The notes under the pieces: model-generated
The model's database searches: none
Told to the model about the DNA's origin: nothing
Seen by the model: only the letters and a program-made list of their open reading frames with translations
Translations under genes and position numbers: made by a program
Part shown: positions 11,503-22,820 of the stretch, piece by piece
How the letters are laid out: each line of letters opens with the position of its first letter
Position numbering within the stretch: the stretch's first letter is position 1
Assembly: GCA_001600695.1 (NCBI GenBank)
Contig: BCKQ01000011.1
Location: 44,056 to 108,055, forward strand
Length of the DNA: 64,000 nucleotides
Direction: 5' to 3'
From: Ascoidea asiatica
Taxonomy: Eukaryota > Ascomycota > Saccharomycetes > Ascoideales > Ascoideaceae

Positions 11503-11964
11503 TAAATAATTTAATAATTCTAAAAATGGAGGAAATTCAATTGGATTTGATATAACTTCAGAAATTTCACCATTTTCAGTAGTTTTAACAGAAATTAAAG
11601 ATATTGAAGGTTGTAAGAATTGTTGAACAGTTAATAAAAAATCACATAATAATGAACAACCTTGAGGATCTTGAAAACTTAAAGCAATATCTTGATTTTT
11701 AGAATTTGTCCAAACTATTAAAGTTGTTTGTTGTTTTTGATATTGAGTATTTGGTTCAATTTTTGATTTTAATAAAATTTGATTTTGATCAATTTCTGAA
11801 TTAACTAAAAGGTAAGCATCATTAATATTATTATTTATTGGATTTATATCAATTTTTCCAATACAAAACCCAGTACCTTGATCTTTCCAATCATTACCAA
11901 CTAAATAATAAACTTTAACTCTTTTTGGAGATTGAAAATGTTCTAAAGATGGATTTAAATTCAT
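7378..11964 (-). CDS. PSY2: Protein phosphatase 4 regulatory subunit 3 (Psy2/SMEK type)
   Basis: The regulatory subunit that directs PP4 (Pph3-Psy4) to substrates such as phospho-H2A and Rad53 in checkpoint recovery. The protein has 1528 residues, against roughly 860 in S. cerevisiae. The N-terminal 130 residues form the EVH1/PH-like domain (RVKVYYLVGNDWKDQGTGF at about 15-33). An Asn run follows (about 155-180). The SMK-1 type helical repeat region includes KFRQFLLTDLRFQEISLPL near residue 330. A hydrophilic spacer of about 230 residues comes next, and helical repeats resume at about 770-1165. The rest is a low-complexity tail with Lys-rich clusters. Several codons contain N. The start at 11964 places the EVH1-like domain at the very N-terminus, as expected. 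Confidence 0.9.
11424..11503. repeat. TTA/AAT trinucleotide run (poly-Asn in PSY2)
   Basis: Over 25 uninterrupted ATT/TTA triplets, encoding Asn by AAT on the minus strand between the EVH1-like and helical regions of Psy2. The purity of the run suggests recent slippage. Confidence 0.9.
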
Positions 11965-14022
11965 TAAAGAAATAAAAATATTATAAAAAATGAATGCAAA
12001 ATGAAAAAAAAAAATAAAATAAATTAATTAATTAAAATAAAATAAAGTAAAATGATATAAGATGAATTGAATTGAATTGAATTGAATTGAATTGAATGTA
12101 AATGAATTGGAGTAATGTGAAGTGAAAGTGAAAGTGAAATTGAAATTGAAATGAATATAAGTGGGATATTAGATGTTATTATATATGGAAATGAAAAGTA
12201 ATTGAATTAATGAATTAAAGATATATTTTAGTGAATCCTATTTATGAACTGAATGAAACTGTTATTCTTATTCTTATTCTTAATCGTATTATAGCTTTTT
12301 TTTATCTTTNATATACTGTATATACTAGTTTCTATATTAGTATTTATAAAATANTATAAAATAGTATAAAATAAAGATAAANTTGAATAGATTAATAGTT
12401 AAATTATAAGTTTTAATAAGGATGAATTTGAATTTTAGTTAATGTTATCATAATTGATTTAGATTATATTAAGTTTATATTATTTTCAAATGTTTTAAAT
12501 ATTTTAAATATAAAATTTAAGAATGATCCTAAACCTTTTTTTTATTTTGTACTCTCTTATTTAAGATTTATTCTTTTATTCTTTAAAAATTATTGATAAT
12601 GGTTTTTTTTTTAAATTGATTTTCAAATATATTTCTTATGAGAATTATAACTTTTATTCTTTATTATCTTTATTATCTTTATTATCTTTATTATCTTTAT
12701 TATCTTTATTATCTTTAATGAGATCTAGTCAAGTGACTTATTGATCTTGATTTGTTTTATTTATGTATTATTTATGTTTTATTTGTATTTAGTTTATTTG
12801 ATTTAATGGTGTATTTATTTATTTATTTATTATTTGATTGTTTGTTTATATTTATTATTTATTATTTATTATTTATTATTTACTTGTTTATTCAATATTT
12901 AATGGTTTATTCAAACGTCGACGTTCAAAGTTGAAGATCTGAATAGAAATAAAGATTAAAACGAAACGAAACAAAGAAAGAAAACAAACAAACAAACAAA
13001 TAAAGAAATAAAGAAAGAAATAAATAAATAATGAAATAATGAAATAACGAAATAAAGAAGAATTCTCCCGTTTTTTTCGTTTCTGCTCAATTTTCTCGTT
13101 TTTCTCGTTTTTCTCGTTTTTCTTCTTTTCCTTTTTGTTTTTCGCTTTGTTTTCTCTTCTCAGAAACGCCAACGTTCGTTCTTCTTGCGTTTTGCTAAGC
13201 GCCGTAAATTTGCCACTGTGCCAATGCCAATGCCAATGCCACTTCTGGGGCCAGGTATGTGGTACCACTGCCCGGTCCCGTCCCGTCACATGCTCAGACA
13301 TTTCAGCATCTTTCCGCGAGTAAGAAAAACAANAAAAAGACCCATAAAANTGGTCTCTATTTCTATTATTTTCCATCATGTTCATATATTACTTCACCCC
13401 ACCCCTCACCAATTTTGGATCCTAAACTTAAATTTAGAAATAATTGTTGCGCCACAACTTCTATTTGTTTTAGGTAATATNCTCGTAAACTAAACCGACT
13501 TACTTATTCCAGATACAGAAATATTACTTTCTNGGATCCCGGTAGTGATCACGTGTTTTTGTTTTCCTTGTTTCAGCTCTTGAGCCAAAGTTCTGATAAC
13601 TTTATGACAAAGAAATGAGAGTCAAGCCTTTACAGTATTATACTTATTGAAATAACCAAATAACTTAAGTTATTATCTATTATCTATTATCTTATTATCT
13701 ATTATCTTATTATCTATTAATATTTCAAATAGAATCTATAAATGNTAAATAATATAAAAATTACTTAAAATAGTTAGTTAAACTCACTCTAAATTGTTAA
13801 ATTTCAATAAATAAATTTCAAATACTTTTACTTTAATATTGAAAATTACTATTAAACAATTTTATTTTTATATTATTTATTATTATTAATCTTAATTATT
13901 GATTAAAATTATTAATTTCCTTGATTTTACTTGGTTTTTCAAAAAAAAAAGATGGAACTATACTATTAATTATTAATTATTAATTATTAATTATTTACAA
14001 AATTTAATTTTCAAAAAAAATA
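11965..14022. other. Divergent promoter region PSY2/NGG1
   Basis: 2 kb with no credible gene. It contains GAATT repeats (12064-12096), an ATTATCTTT 9-bp repeat (about 12660-12717), TTTAT-rich DNA, then a compositionally distinct GC-richer block (about 13130-13330) with three CCAAT copies 6 bp apart (13221-13237). A CACGTG lies at 13550-13555. Short open frames in the GC-richer block have no protein-like features. Confidence 0.55.
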
Positions 14023-16553
14023 ATGCCTCCAAAATACAGTGGTAGTAGATCTCGATCTTATTCTAAGAATTTTCACTCAAATTCTAGTTCAAATTCTCNA
14101 AATTTAATTTCAAATTCAAATAATCATTCAAATAATCATTCAAATAACCATTCAAGCAATAATTCAAATTCAAATTCAAATAATAATTCAAATTCTTCAA
14201 CTCCATTACCTTCTTATAATTCTCATTCAAATAATTTAAATAATATTTCTTCAAATTCAAATCCTTCATTAATATTAAATAGAATCTTAAAAGAATTAAA
14301 ACTTGATTATAATGAAAATATAGGTACTTTAGATGGTGATTTAATGTTAAGAAATAATATTTCTCTGTTAAATTTAGAAACTTTAAAAAATTTTAAAAAA
14401 TTATCAAATTTTTTAAAAAAAAAATTAATTAAAATTAATAATGATGATAATGATTATTTAATTGAATTAAATAATTTAATTAATCAAAATAATATTAATC
14501 AAAATTTAATTAATAATAACTTAAATAATCAAATTAATAATAATAACTTAAATAAAATTAATATTCAAAATAATGATCAAAAAATTAATTATTTAAAAGA
14601 AAATATAGAAATTGATGAATTTGATAAAATAAGAAATCAACTTGAAAATAATGATAATATTAATAATAATCTTATAATTAAAAACAACAATAATAATAAT
14701 AATAATAATAATAATTATAATAATAATAAAAATGAAATAATTTCAAATTTTGATCATACTTTAAAAAAAAGAAAATTATCTTTTAAAGATTATCAANCTT
14801 CAAAATTATTAAATCATTCAAATAATTTAAATAATTTAAATAATTTAAATGATTTAAATGATTCTCATTCTTTAATTCATAAAAAAAGTTCAAATTTAAT
14901 TTCAAAATCTAGATCAAGATCTCAATCAATATCAAAATCAAGATCTCAATCTCCTTCTCAATTTGAAATTTTAAATTCTATACCAAAATTAAATTATCAA
15001 GATAAATCAATTAAAAGATCTTCTTCAAAATCTTCTTCAAAATCTTCTTCAAAATCTTCTCCAAAATCATTTTCTAAATTATCATCCAAATCCACCACAA
15101 AATCAACTTCAAAATCAACTTCAAAATCAACTTTGAAAGCCGCCTCGAAATCAGCTTCAAAATCCGCTTCGAAATCTTCGAAAGTTATCTCAAAATCCTT
15201 TTCTTCTTCTTCTTCTTCTTCTTCTTCTTCTTCTTCTTCTTCTAAAGCTTTATCAAAATCAATCACAAAGAGCTCTTCAAAAAGTATTTTAAAAGAAATA
15301 GATATTTCAAAAAGAAATAATTTAGAAACTCCTTCTCCACCTCCTATTCAATTATCTTTAAATGATAATAAATTTAAATTAAATAATAATTCAAAAATTA
15401 AATTAGAAAATGATGAAATTCTTAATAAAATTCCAAAAAATTCAATTCCAAAAAATTCAATTTCAAATATGAATTCAATTACAAATACAATAAGTAAAAC
15501 TCAAAGTCCAAGAAAATCTCCAAAAAAATCTTCAAGCCCTAAAAGAGTTAATAGTATAAAAATTGAAGATTCTTTAAAAAATAATTTAAATCCTGAATTT
15601 AATAAACTTTCAAATATAAATACTTTAAATAATATTAATTTATCTTCAAATACAATTTCATTATTTGAATCTGAAAATGATTTAAATATTAAAAACATAA
15701 ATGTAAAAATTGATAATATTCATGACAATATTAGTAATAATAATAATAGAATTAATGAAATAGATAAAAATATTAATAAACAAAATAAAGATTCAATACC
15801 AATAGATTTAAATTCAAATAATTCATCAAAATCTATTATCAATTCAAATAAATCTTTTATAAAAAATCCAGAATCTGAACCTGTTGATCCTCAAATTCTT
15901 CCATTAGCTGCAGCTAAATTAGGTTTATTTCAAGATGATAATACTTTAAAAGAATTCGGAAATGATTATTTAAAAAAAAAATATGGTGTAAGTTCATATC
16001 CAATAAATGATTTAAAAGATCAATTACCAGGTCCAATACCAAATATTGATTTTACTTTAAATAAAATTCCAAATAATCAAATTCAATTTACAACATTTCA
16101 AACATATATTGATTGGTATTTTAGAGATTTTACAGAAGATGATTTAGAATTTTTAAATAAAAAATATGTTATACCAGAAATTTTATTAGAAAATAAAAAT
16201 TATAATCCAAAAATTACTCCATTTATAACACCAAAATTAGGTAAATTATATAGTCAACTTTGGAAAGAAGAAGATGATTTATTCAATGATAATACTATTA
16301 ATGGTAATAATATTAATAATAATATTAATAACGGTAATGGTAATAGTAATAGTAATGGAAATGATGATAATAAAACATATGAAGATTTATTAAGAGATAA
16401 ATTAATACCTAAAGGTAGTGCAGATGATATAAATGATGAAATTCTTGAAACTGAAAATGTAAGTTGTGGACCATTAATTAATAGATTATTATCAGCAATT
16501 TTAAAAGTTGATAATTTTGATGATGATAATGATAATGATAATGATATTACTAC

Positions 16554-16606
<53 letters not shown>

Positions 16607-17877
16607 CGAAAAAAAGAACAATTAATAAGAATTATGATTTTGATGGAGATCAAAATATGGATGAAAGTCTGGATGAAGATAATAATTTTAAAAAAATTAA
16701 AGTTAAAGTTAAAAATGAAAATGAAAATGAAAATGAAGATTATAATGACAATGACAATGACAATTATCAAGGAAATAACAATGAAAATGATGCAGGAAAT
16801 GATGATACAGATTATTTAAATTTATTCAATGAAGATTTAAATTCTAATAATAATAACAATAATAATAATTACAAATTAACATCAATAAAGACAGATTATT
16901 TATCATTAGAAGAAAGAATTAAAAGGGAATTAAAATATGTTGGAATTTTTATGAATGTTAAGAANGAAAGTGTAACAATTGAAGAGAATAATTTAAATAA
17001 TAATGAGATTAATGATTATAATAATATAAATGGAAATCATAAGAATAAAAATAAGAGTAAGAATAATAAAAATCATAAAGATAAAGATAAGGATAAAGAC
17101 CGAGAAAAAGATAAAGATAAGAATAAGGATAAAGATAAGGATAAAGAAGACATTGAAGAAGAAGAAGAAGAAGATTTTGATTCATTATGGATACGAGATA
17201 GACAAGATGATGAAATTTCAGTTGAATTAAGATATTTACAAAAAAAATTNAAAATCGTAAATAAAAAAAATAATTTACGTAAAGAGAAATTAAGTGAAAA
17301 AGTTAAATTACTATTAGGTTGGCAAGAATATTATTCAGTTTTAGAAGATTTGAATAAACAAGTTGATCAATCATATATGAGAAGAATTAAAGTACCTAAG
17401 AGTCGTAAAAAGAAATCCAGTAATAATAACAATAATAATAATAGTAATAGTAGTAATAATAATAATAATAATGAATTGAATAATGAATTTAATAATAGTA
17501 ATGGAATAAGTGTTACAACTAGTTTAAGTCATCAACAAGTTATAAATAGTGGATTAAAAGCATTATTAGATAAAAGAAAAAGATGGATGAATAAAATTGG
17601 ATGTTTATTTGAAGATTTACAAACAATGGTTGGAATTCCAAAGGAGAAAGTATTTGATAAAATTATTGAAGAAATCAATGAAGATAATATTGATGATATT
17701 TTAGAAAAAGAAAAAGAAGAAGAATTAAGAAAAGCTAAAGAAGCTGCAGAAGAAGCTGCAGAAAACGAAGAAGAAGTTGAAGATGAAGGATATATTGAAA
17801 ATGGAGTTGGAGAAGAAGGAGTAGTTGAAACTGGAATGGAAGATAGTATCAATACAGTTTCCAGTCTTAATGTTTAA
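14023..17877 (+). CDS. NGG1: SAGA/ADA histone acetyltransferase adaptor Ada3
   Basis: Ada3 links Gcn5 and Ada2 in the SAGA, SLIK and ADA complexes and helps nucleosomal acetylation. The protein has 1284 residues, against about 700 in S. cerevisiae. The first 600 residues are Asn/Ser-rich with SRSRS and KSSSKS arrays. The first conserved block (about 621-750) contains LPLAAAKLGLF, LKKKYGVSSYPINDLKDQLPG, NQIQFTTFQTYIDWYF and FITPKLGKLYSQLW, the Ada3 signature region. The second conserved block (about 1060-1240) runs from IRDRQDDEISVELRYLQKK through LLLGWQEYYSVLEDLNKQV to LDKRKRWMNKIG. Between them are Asn/Asp runs and a KDKDKD array. The tail is Glu-rich. Both conserved blocks are uninterrupted, so the gene looks intact despite its size. 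Confidence 0.88.
15193..15243. repeat. TCT trinucleotide run (poly-Ser in NGG1)
   Basis: About 15 tandem TCT codons in the N-terminal low-complexity part of Ngg1, preceded by imperfect TCAAAATCA/TCTTCAAAA arrays that encode Lys-Ser repeats. Confidence 0.8.
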
Positions 17878-18054
17878 TAATTTTATTTCACTTTTATTTT
17901 AATTTGTATTATATATTTGTTATATTATTATATTAAATTTGAATAATTTATTTATAAATAGATTTCAGAAGAACCATGTTTGTGGATCTAAGTAGTATAT
18001 ACTGCTTAATACTTTTTAATACCTTAACNCACAGCATTNAAAAATCTAACTGCC

Positions 18055-18060
18055 CACGTG
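18055..18060. promoter_or_regulatory. CACGTG E-box
   Basis: A perfect palindrome, the core recognised by bHLH factors such as Cbf1 or Tye7. A second copy lies at 18222-18227 in the same GC-rich block. Binding here is inferred, not shown. Confidence 0.4.
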
Positions 18061-18096
18061 ACTCTCGTCAATTTGAAAAGTTGTTTAAAGTACATC

Positions 18097-18136
18097 AGAG
18101 TGCTTCACAGTGCTTTACAGTGCCCGAGAGTGCTCA
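18097..18136 (+). repeat. Four 10-bp phased AGTGC repeats
   Basis: AGTGC begins at 18099, 18109, 18119 and 18129, exactly 10 bp apart, within the pattern GAGTGCTTCA/CAGTGCTTTA/CAGTGCCCGA/GAGTGCTCAG. It lies about 670-700 bases upstream of the start codon at 18801. The copies would face the same side of the helix, as an array of protein-binding sites might. Confidence 0.75.
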
Positions 18137-18800
18137 GCTACGTGCTGAAACTGCTCGGGAACAGCTCAAAAGAGGCCCGCGGGCTGTGATTGGCTGCGCT
18201 GCTCGTTTTCCTTTGGCTCGGCACGTGCTGCCTCCTGACCTGAGGCCACTGAAACCTTCTTTCTTCTCTCTTTCTTTCTTTTACTGCCCGAGTGGATCAA
18301 TACAAAAGAAAACAAAATAATAAAACAAAATAAAATAAAATAAAACTTGGTCACCAGCGAATGAGTTCATTGCACCGAAAAATCTACTAAAGAATACTTT
18401 GGAGACTTTAATGTAAATAAATATCAAATAATCGAATAATCAAATAATCAAATAATCAAATAAAGAAAGTAATACAATAAACATAATTGAAATAAAATAA
18501 TAATTCAAAACATTATTTATCATAATAATCATAATAATTTTAATCATAAATCATTCATACTCCTTTCATTTATGCTCAAGTCTAATGATATCTGAGATTT
18601 ATAAAATTTNTTATTTTAACATATACTATCTTTTTTATATGTTTATTAATTATTCAATTTCACAATCACTTTAAATTTAATATAAATATTACTTATAACT
18701 TTCACTAATTATCTTTATTTATTTTGAATTATCTATTTCTTTACTTTCATACATATANTTTCTCTTTTATTTTTTATAATTCTTTAAATTTCAATAAAAA

Positions 18801-20342
18801 ATGAATGAATTAGCTAAAAAATCTAAATTTAATTCATCTTCAAATTCTTCAGATTCTGAATCTTTAAAATCAAATTCTTCTCATCATCATTATCATCATA
18901 ATAATAATAACAACAATAATAATAATAATCAATCAAATAACATTCAACCATCAAATTCAAATAACTCATCGAACAACTCAAATTATAATACATCAAATAT
19001 CAATATTAATATCAATAACAATACCAATACCAATAATAATAGAAAATCAAGACAGAAAAAAAATTCATCATATAATTATACTTATTCTTCTTCAAATTCA
19101 AATTCTTCAAATGAAAGTTTAAGTTTAAGAACTGGTACTTATATTAATAATTTTTCAAATTCAAATTTAAATTCAAATTTATTAAAAAAAAGAAATCATT
19201 CAAGATCTCCAATATTTCATAATTTTAATCATTCTCATAATATTAATAACATTAATAATATTAAATATAAAGATCAAATAAAAGAAAAAGATCAAAGTAA
19301 AGATAAAGATAAAGATAAAGATCAAAATAAAGATAAAGAAGATTCTTTATCTCAATTAGATGATCAACAATCTCCTTTATTATCTTCATATTCCTCTTCT
19401 TGTTCTTCTTCAACTTCTTCAATCAAATCAANTAATAAATCTTCATCATTAAATATAAATTTAAATTTAAAATCAATATTAAAAAAAAAAAATACTTCTA
19501 TTTTTTCTTTAAATGAAGATTCAAAACCTCTTAAAAAAGTTAGATTTAAATCAATTGTTGATGTTCAATATCCTGATAATAGTAATATAATTTCAAATAT
19601 TATTCCAAATTTAAATAATGATAATGATAATAATAATATTTCTCATTATTATTCAAATAATTATAAAAATTCAAAAACTATAATAATTAAAAATAATATT
19701 AATTGTAAAAGTAAATATAATTATAAAATTAATAAAAATTCAATTTCAAATATAAATTCAAATTCAAATTCAAATTCAAATTCAAACTCAAATATCATCG
19801 ATAATTTAAATCCTTGTTCTACAACAAATGATGAATGGGAAGATTATGAAGAAATAGAAACTGGTGATAATGATGATAATTATCAATCTGATATTTATTC
19901 TGTAACTGATATTGATTTTTATGATAATAATAATGATAATGACAGTACCAATGGTAATAATGATAATGATGATAATGATGATAATGATGATAATGACTCT
20001 ATTCCAAATATAAAATGTAATCCAATAATTGATCCATTAATAAATTCAAATGATATTATTGATATTAATAATTCAATGAATAATAATATAAAAGATACTT
20101 CTAAAGATAAATCAAAAACTTATTTTCCAAAATATCCAAGTATAGTAGATTCTGATGATGATGAATTTGCAAATTCAAACTCAAATTCAATTCCAGTTCA
20201 ATTAAATAAATTAATCTTAAATGATTCAAATAATATTATTAATAATATTAATAATAATGAATCTAGTTCAATTTTAATTTCAAATTCAATTACAAATCCA
20301 ATTTCAAGTCCAGTAAATTCAAAATATAAATATAAAAAATAA
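18801..20342 (+). CDS. Unrecognised protein with SILK and KVRF PP1-docking motifs
   Basis: A 513-residue, Ser/Asn/Asp-rich and mostly disordered protein whose family I cannot name. The one ordered-looking core is around residues 220-260. There SILK (225-228) is followed by KVRF (246-249) in the context PLKKVRFKSIVDVQYPD. SILK and RVxF-type motifs in that order are the two classical docking sites for type 1 protein phosphatase (as in inhibitor-2), so a PP1 regulatory or targeting subunit is a reasonable inference. Other features are a KDKDKDQ array (about 168-182), an acidic block EWEDYEEIETGDNDD (about 345-360) with a following YQSDIYSV, and an acidic DNDD repeat (about 390-400). No membrane span or signal peptide is visible. 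Its promoter has a phased repeat. It converges on SNP1. Confidence 0.7.
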   Translation: MNELAKKSKFNSSSNSSDSESLKSNSSHHHYHHNNNNNNNNNNQSNNIQPSNSNNSSNNSNYNTSNINININNNTNTNNNRKSRQKKNSSYNYTYSSSNSNSSNESLSLRTGTYINNFSNSNLNSNLLKKRNHSRSPIFHNFNHSHNINNINNIKYKDQIKEKDQSKDKDKDKDQNKDKEDSLSQLDDQQSPLLSSYSSSCSSSTSSIKSXNKSSSLNINLNLKSILKKKNTSIFSLNEDSKPLKKVRFKSIVDVQYPDNSNIISNIIPNLNNDNDNNNISHYYSNNYKNSKTIIIKNNINCKSKYNYKINKNSISNINSNSNSNSNSNSNIIDNLNPCSTTNDEWEDYEEIETGDNDDNYQSDIYSVTDIDFYDNNNDNDSTNGNNDNDDNDDNDDNDSIPNIKCNPIIDPLINSNDIIDINNSMNNNIKDTSKDKSKTYFPKYPSIVDSDDDEFANSNSNSIPVQLNKLILNDSNNIINNINNNESSSILISNSITNPISSPVNSKYKYKK

Positions 20343-21134
20343 TTATAAACTTAGATTAAAATTTTATTAAATAATTTTTATACTTTTTATTTATTATTAT
20401 GCTAATGATCATTCTTTGATTATTCTTTGATTATCTTTNTTTTAATTTATTTTTTATTTTAGATATATATATGTATATATACATTCATTTATATACCATA
20501 TGTATATTATAATTGAATCTTATTAAAATTTTGTATAAAATAAGATTTTTATATGGGTAATTTTTTAAAAATTTTGAAAATCTTAGTATTAAAAACTTTC
20601 TCTGGCTCATAGTTTCAATTTTTCGTAATTTTTTTGATTCAAATTTTAATTTTGATTTTAAACTTTTTTTTTATTTGTTTTTAAATTATGCCTTTTATAC
20701 ATTTTCTGTATATCCATATAATGATCCTTTTAAATTTTTCTCTCTTTTTCTTCTTTTTCTTCTTTTTCTCTTTTTCTCTTTTTCTCTTTTTCTCTTTTTC
20801 TTCCCCTTTTTTCCTTTTTTTCTGTTTTTTTTACTTCAGATAGATTTTATAAATTATTCCCAATTATTATAGATATGATACGATACATGATTAAATATTT
20901 TTTTTTACTACCCCTTAATTAAATACAATTTTTAGACACGGTTACTTTTTTGTCTATGTTTCTATGTTTCTCTATTTCGGTTTTCGGTTTTTATTTTTGC
21001 TTTTTGCTTTTATTAGATTTTACATAAAAAATATATTTATAGTTATTTTATAACATTAGATATTCATTTTTTAAATCATTTAACCAATTCAAGTTATAAA
21101 TTCCATTAATTTATTAAAACAGATCAAATGAATA
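20343..21134. other. Convergent intergenic region
   Basis: About 790 bases between convergent genes. It holds a TTTTTCTC pyrimidine repeat (20740-20830) that keeps a frame open (Phe/Leu/Ser only), TATATA stretches near 20465-20510, and poly-T tracts. No gene is seen. Confidence 0.55.
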
Positions 21135-22169
21135 TTAATATGCTCTTGGCTTTTCTCGATAATTCTTTTTATCATATTCAATTTTTTTCTCCCTAAATTT
21201 TTCTCTTTCTTTATCTCTTGAATTATATCCTCCATGTGTTATAGAGCCTCCAGTTATAGTTTTACTAGGATGATNTATGTTATTATTATTATAATTACTT
21301 GCATAATTATTATTATAACTAGATTGAGAATAAGAATTAGCATTATGTCTAGTTGCAGAAGAAAAATCGGTACTTGTATTATTACCTTTATAACTGGATC
21401 CACTATAATTATTATAATTTGAACTTCTTCCTCCTCTTGCAGAATGGAAATTTCCTCTTGAAGAAGTAACACCTCTTCCTCTACTTAAACTTCTTCTTAT
21501 AGGAACTTCAGGTTTTCTAATACTGGCACTTGCAAGTAAATTTCTTTTAGAATAACCTCTACCACCTAAACCACCACCTAATCTTCTAGGTAACCAATTT
21601 TCAAATATTCTCCCTCTAACCTTATCAGTAACTACTAATCTATCATTAAACTTCAAATATCTTGAATTATTTAACGCCTGAGTTAAATCTCTTTCTCTCT
21701 CAAAAAGAACAAAAGCATATCCTTTATTTTTTTGTGTATTTTTATCTTTAACTATTCTTATACGTTCAATTGGACCATATTGACCAAATTCTTTTTGTAA
21801 TTCAAATTCAGTTATATTATATGGTAATCTACTTAAAAATAATGTTTTATATGGATTTCCAATGATTTGAGGATCTTTATCAGGATTCCATTCTTTTAAA
21901 TCTTTTTGAAGCTTTTCTTCTATTATTTTCTGTTTTTGCTTTTTAGCTCTTTGTTGTTTTTGTTGTAATCCTTCTGTAGGTTCATAATGAACATTTTTCA
22001 TATAGTCAGTTAAAATATTTGAATCATTTATCAAAGAACTTACACCAGATATAGTTGCTGTTGACCTTTCACCAGGTGCAACATCAATAGCCTCAATATA
22101 TTTTAATGGCGGTCTAGGTTCAAATAATAAAGATATTTTTTTTGGCAATAATGTATCAGAACTTGACAT
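21135..22169 (-). CDS. SNP1: U1 snRNP 70-kDa protein homologue
   Basis: This component of the U1 snRNP binds stem-loop I of U1 RNA and takes part in 5' splice-site recognition. The 344-residue protein opens with LPKKISLLFEPRPPLKYI, the conserved U1-70K N-terminal segment that contacts the snRNP core. A Lys/Gln-rich helix follows. A single RRM spans about 103-185, with RNP2 (LFLSRL) and RNP1 (KGYAFVLF). After it comes VRGRIFENWLPRRLGGGLGGRG, another U1-70K hallmark. The tail is Arg/Ser/Gly and Asn/Tyr-rich. It is slightly longer than the S. cerevisiae protein (300). The presence of introns in ATP19 and IND1 agrees with a working spliceosome. Confidence 0.93.
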   Translation of the reverse strand: MSSSDTLLPKKISLLFEPRPPLKYIEAIDVAPGERSTATISGVSSLINDSNILTDYMKNVHYEPTEGLQQKQQRAKKQKQKIIEEKLQKDLKEWNPDKDPQIIGNPYKTLFLSRLPYNITEFELQKEFGQYGPIERIRIVKDKNTQKNKGYAFVLFERERDLTQALNNSRYLKFNDRLVVTDKVRGRIFENWLPRRLGGGLGGRGYSKRNLLASASIRKPEVPIRRSLSRGRGVTSSRGNFHSARGGRSSNYNNYSGSSYKGNNTSTDFSSATRHNANSYSQSSYNNNYASNYNNNNIXHPSKTITGGSITHGGYNSRDKEREKFREKKIEYDKKNYREKPRAY

Positions 22170-22820
22170 ACTGGAATGCTGAAATAAATCTTGTAAACTA
22201 AACTCACCTATATTATAGAATTTTTAGTTATTATTAGTCAATAAGTGTATATAAAAAATACAAATGTATCTCTTGATGTTTTTGTTGCTGCTTCTACTTC
22301 ACTATTTTCTACTGAGTCTGTTTGAATCTATGTTTGAAGCTTAAATCAAATTCAAATTCGGTTATTTTCAAACCATCAAAATAAAAATCAAAAGCAAAAT
22401 TCACAATTTTTGCGATCGCACGATCAAACCGCGGATATGATTATCCGGATAATGGACCAATTTTTTCTTGCGGATTTCCGGCATTCCACTCTAATATAGA
22501 CGGATGCTACTTCGGTGTTTGAAATTATTGCTCGATAATTACGATGTTAAGCCCATTTCCGATTTCAGATGGCTATAACGGATAATAAATCCCGTTCCCT
22601 GAGAAAGCTTTCATTTTTGAGCTGTAAAAAAAGTTCGATTAAAAAATTATAAATTATTGAAAATTATGGAAGACTACCCAAAAAGGATAAGTTGCGTTAT
22701 TGGTTTGAAAGTGTGGTAAAAATATAATATTTAATTTTATTTCTATTTAGCTTTAATATATACAAGGAGTGAAACTAAAAACGAAACTATTTTAACAAAT
22801 TGGTAAGAGTGCTTTCTTTT
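22170..22820. other. SNP1 promoter and HER2 3' region
   Basis: 650 bases. The centre (about 22405-22560) is GC-richer and non-repetitive, with CCGCGGAT and the 14-bp perfect palindrome ATTATCCGGATAAT at 22440-22453. The CCGG-centred palindrome could be a zinc-cluster factor site. No gene is seen. Confidence 0.5.

Larger units (their letters stand above)
17878..18800. other. Promoter region of the SILK/KVRF gene
   Basis: 923 bases. The block 18040-18290 is about half G+C by eye, in strong contrast to its flanks. It holds two CACGTG palindromes (18055-18060 and 18222-18227) and a 10-bp phased repeat. The remainder is AAATAATC-type and AAAATA-type low complexity. A 114-codon open frame across the block contains N's and has no domain. 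Confidence 0.6.

Noticed and set aside
12888-13493. Overlapping frames of 62-165 codons on both strands near 13 kb
   Set aside because: They overlap one another, include N's and low-complexity Lys/Arg/Glu or Phe runs, and have no recognisable domain. The GC-richer block better fits a promoter.
17976-18354. Frames of 114 and 62 codons across the GC-rich block
   Set aside because: They are opposed on the two strands, contain N's and lie in a region with E-boxes and a phased repeat. No domain is visible.
22169-22230. Possible tiny 5' intron before SNP1 (AGGTGAGT and TTTATTTCAG on the minus strand)
   Set aside because: The distance between the two motifs is only about 30 nt, too short for splicing. 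The protein already starts with the expected U1-70K sequence.
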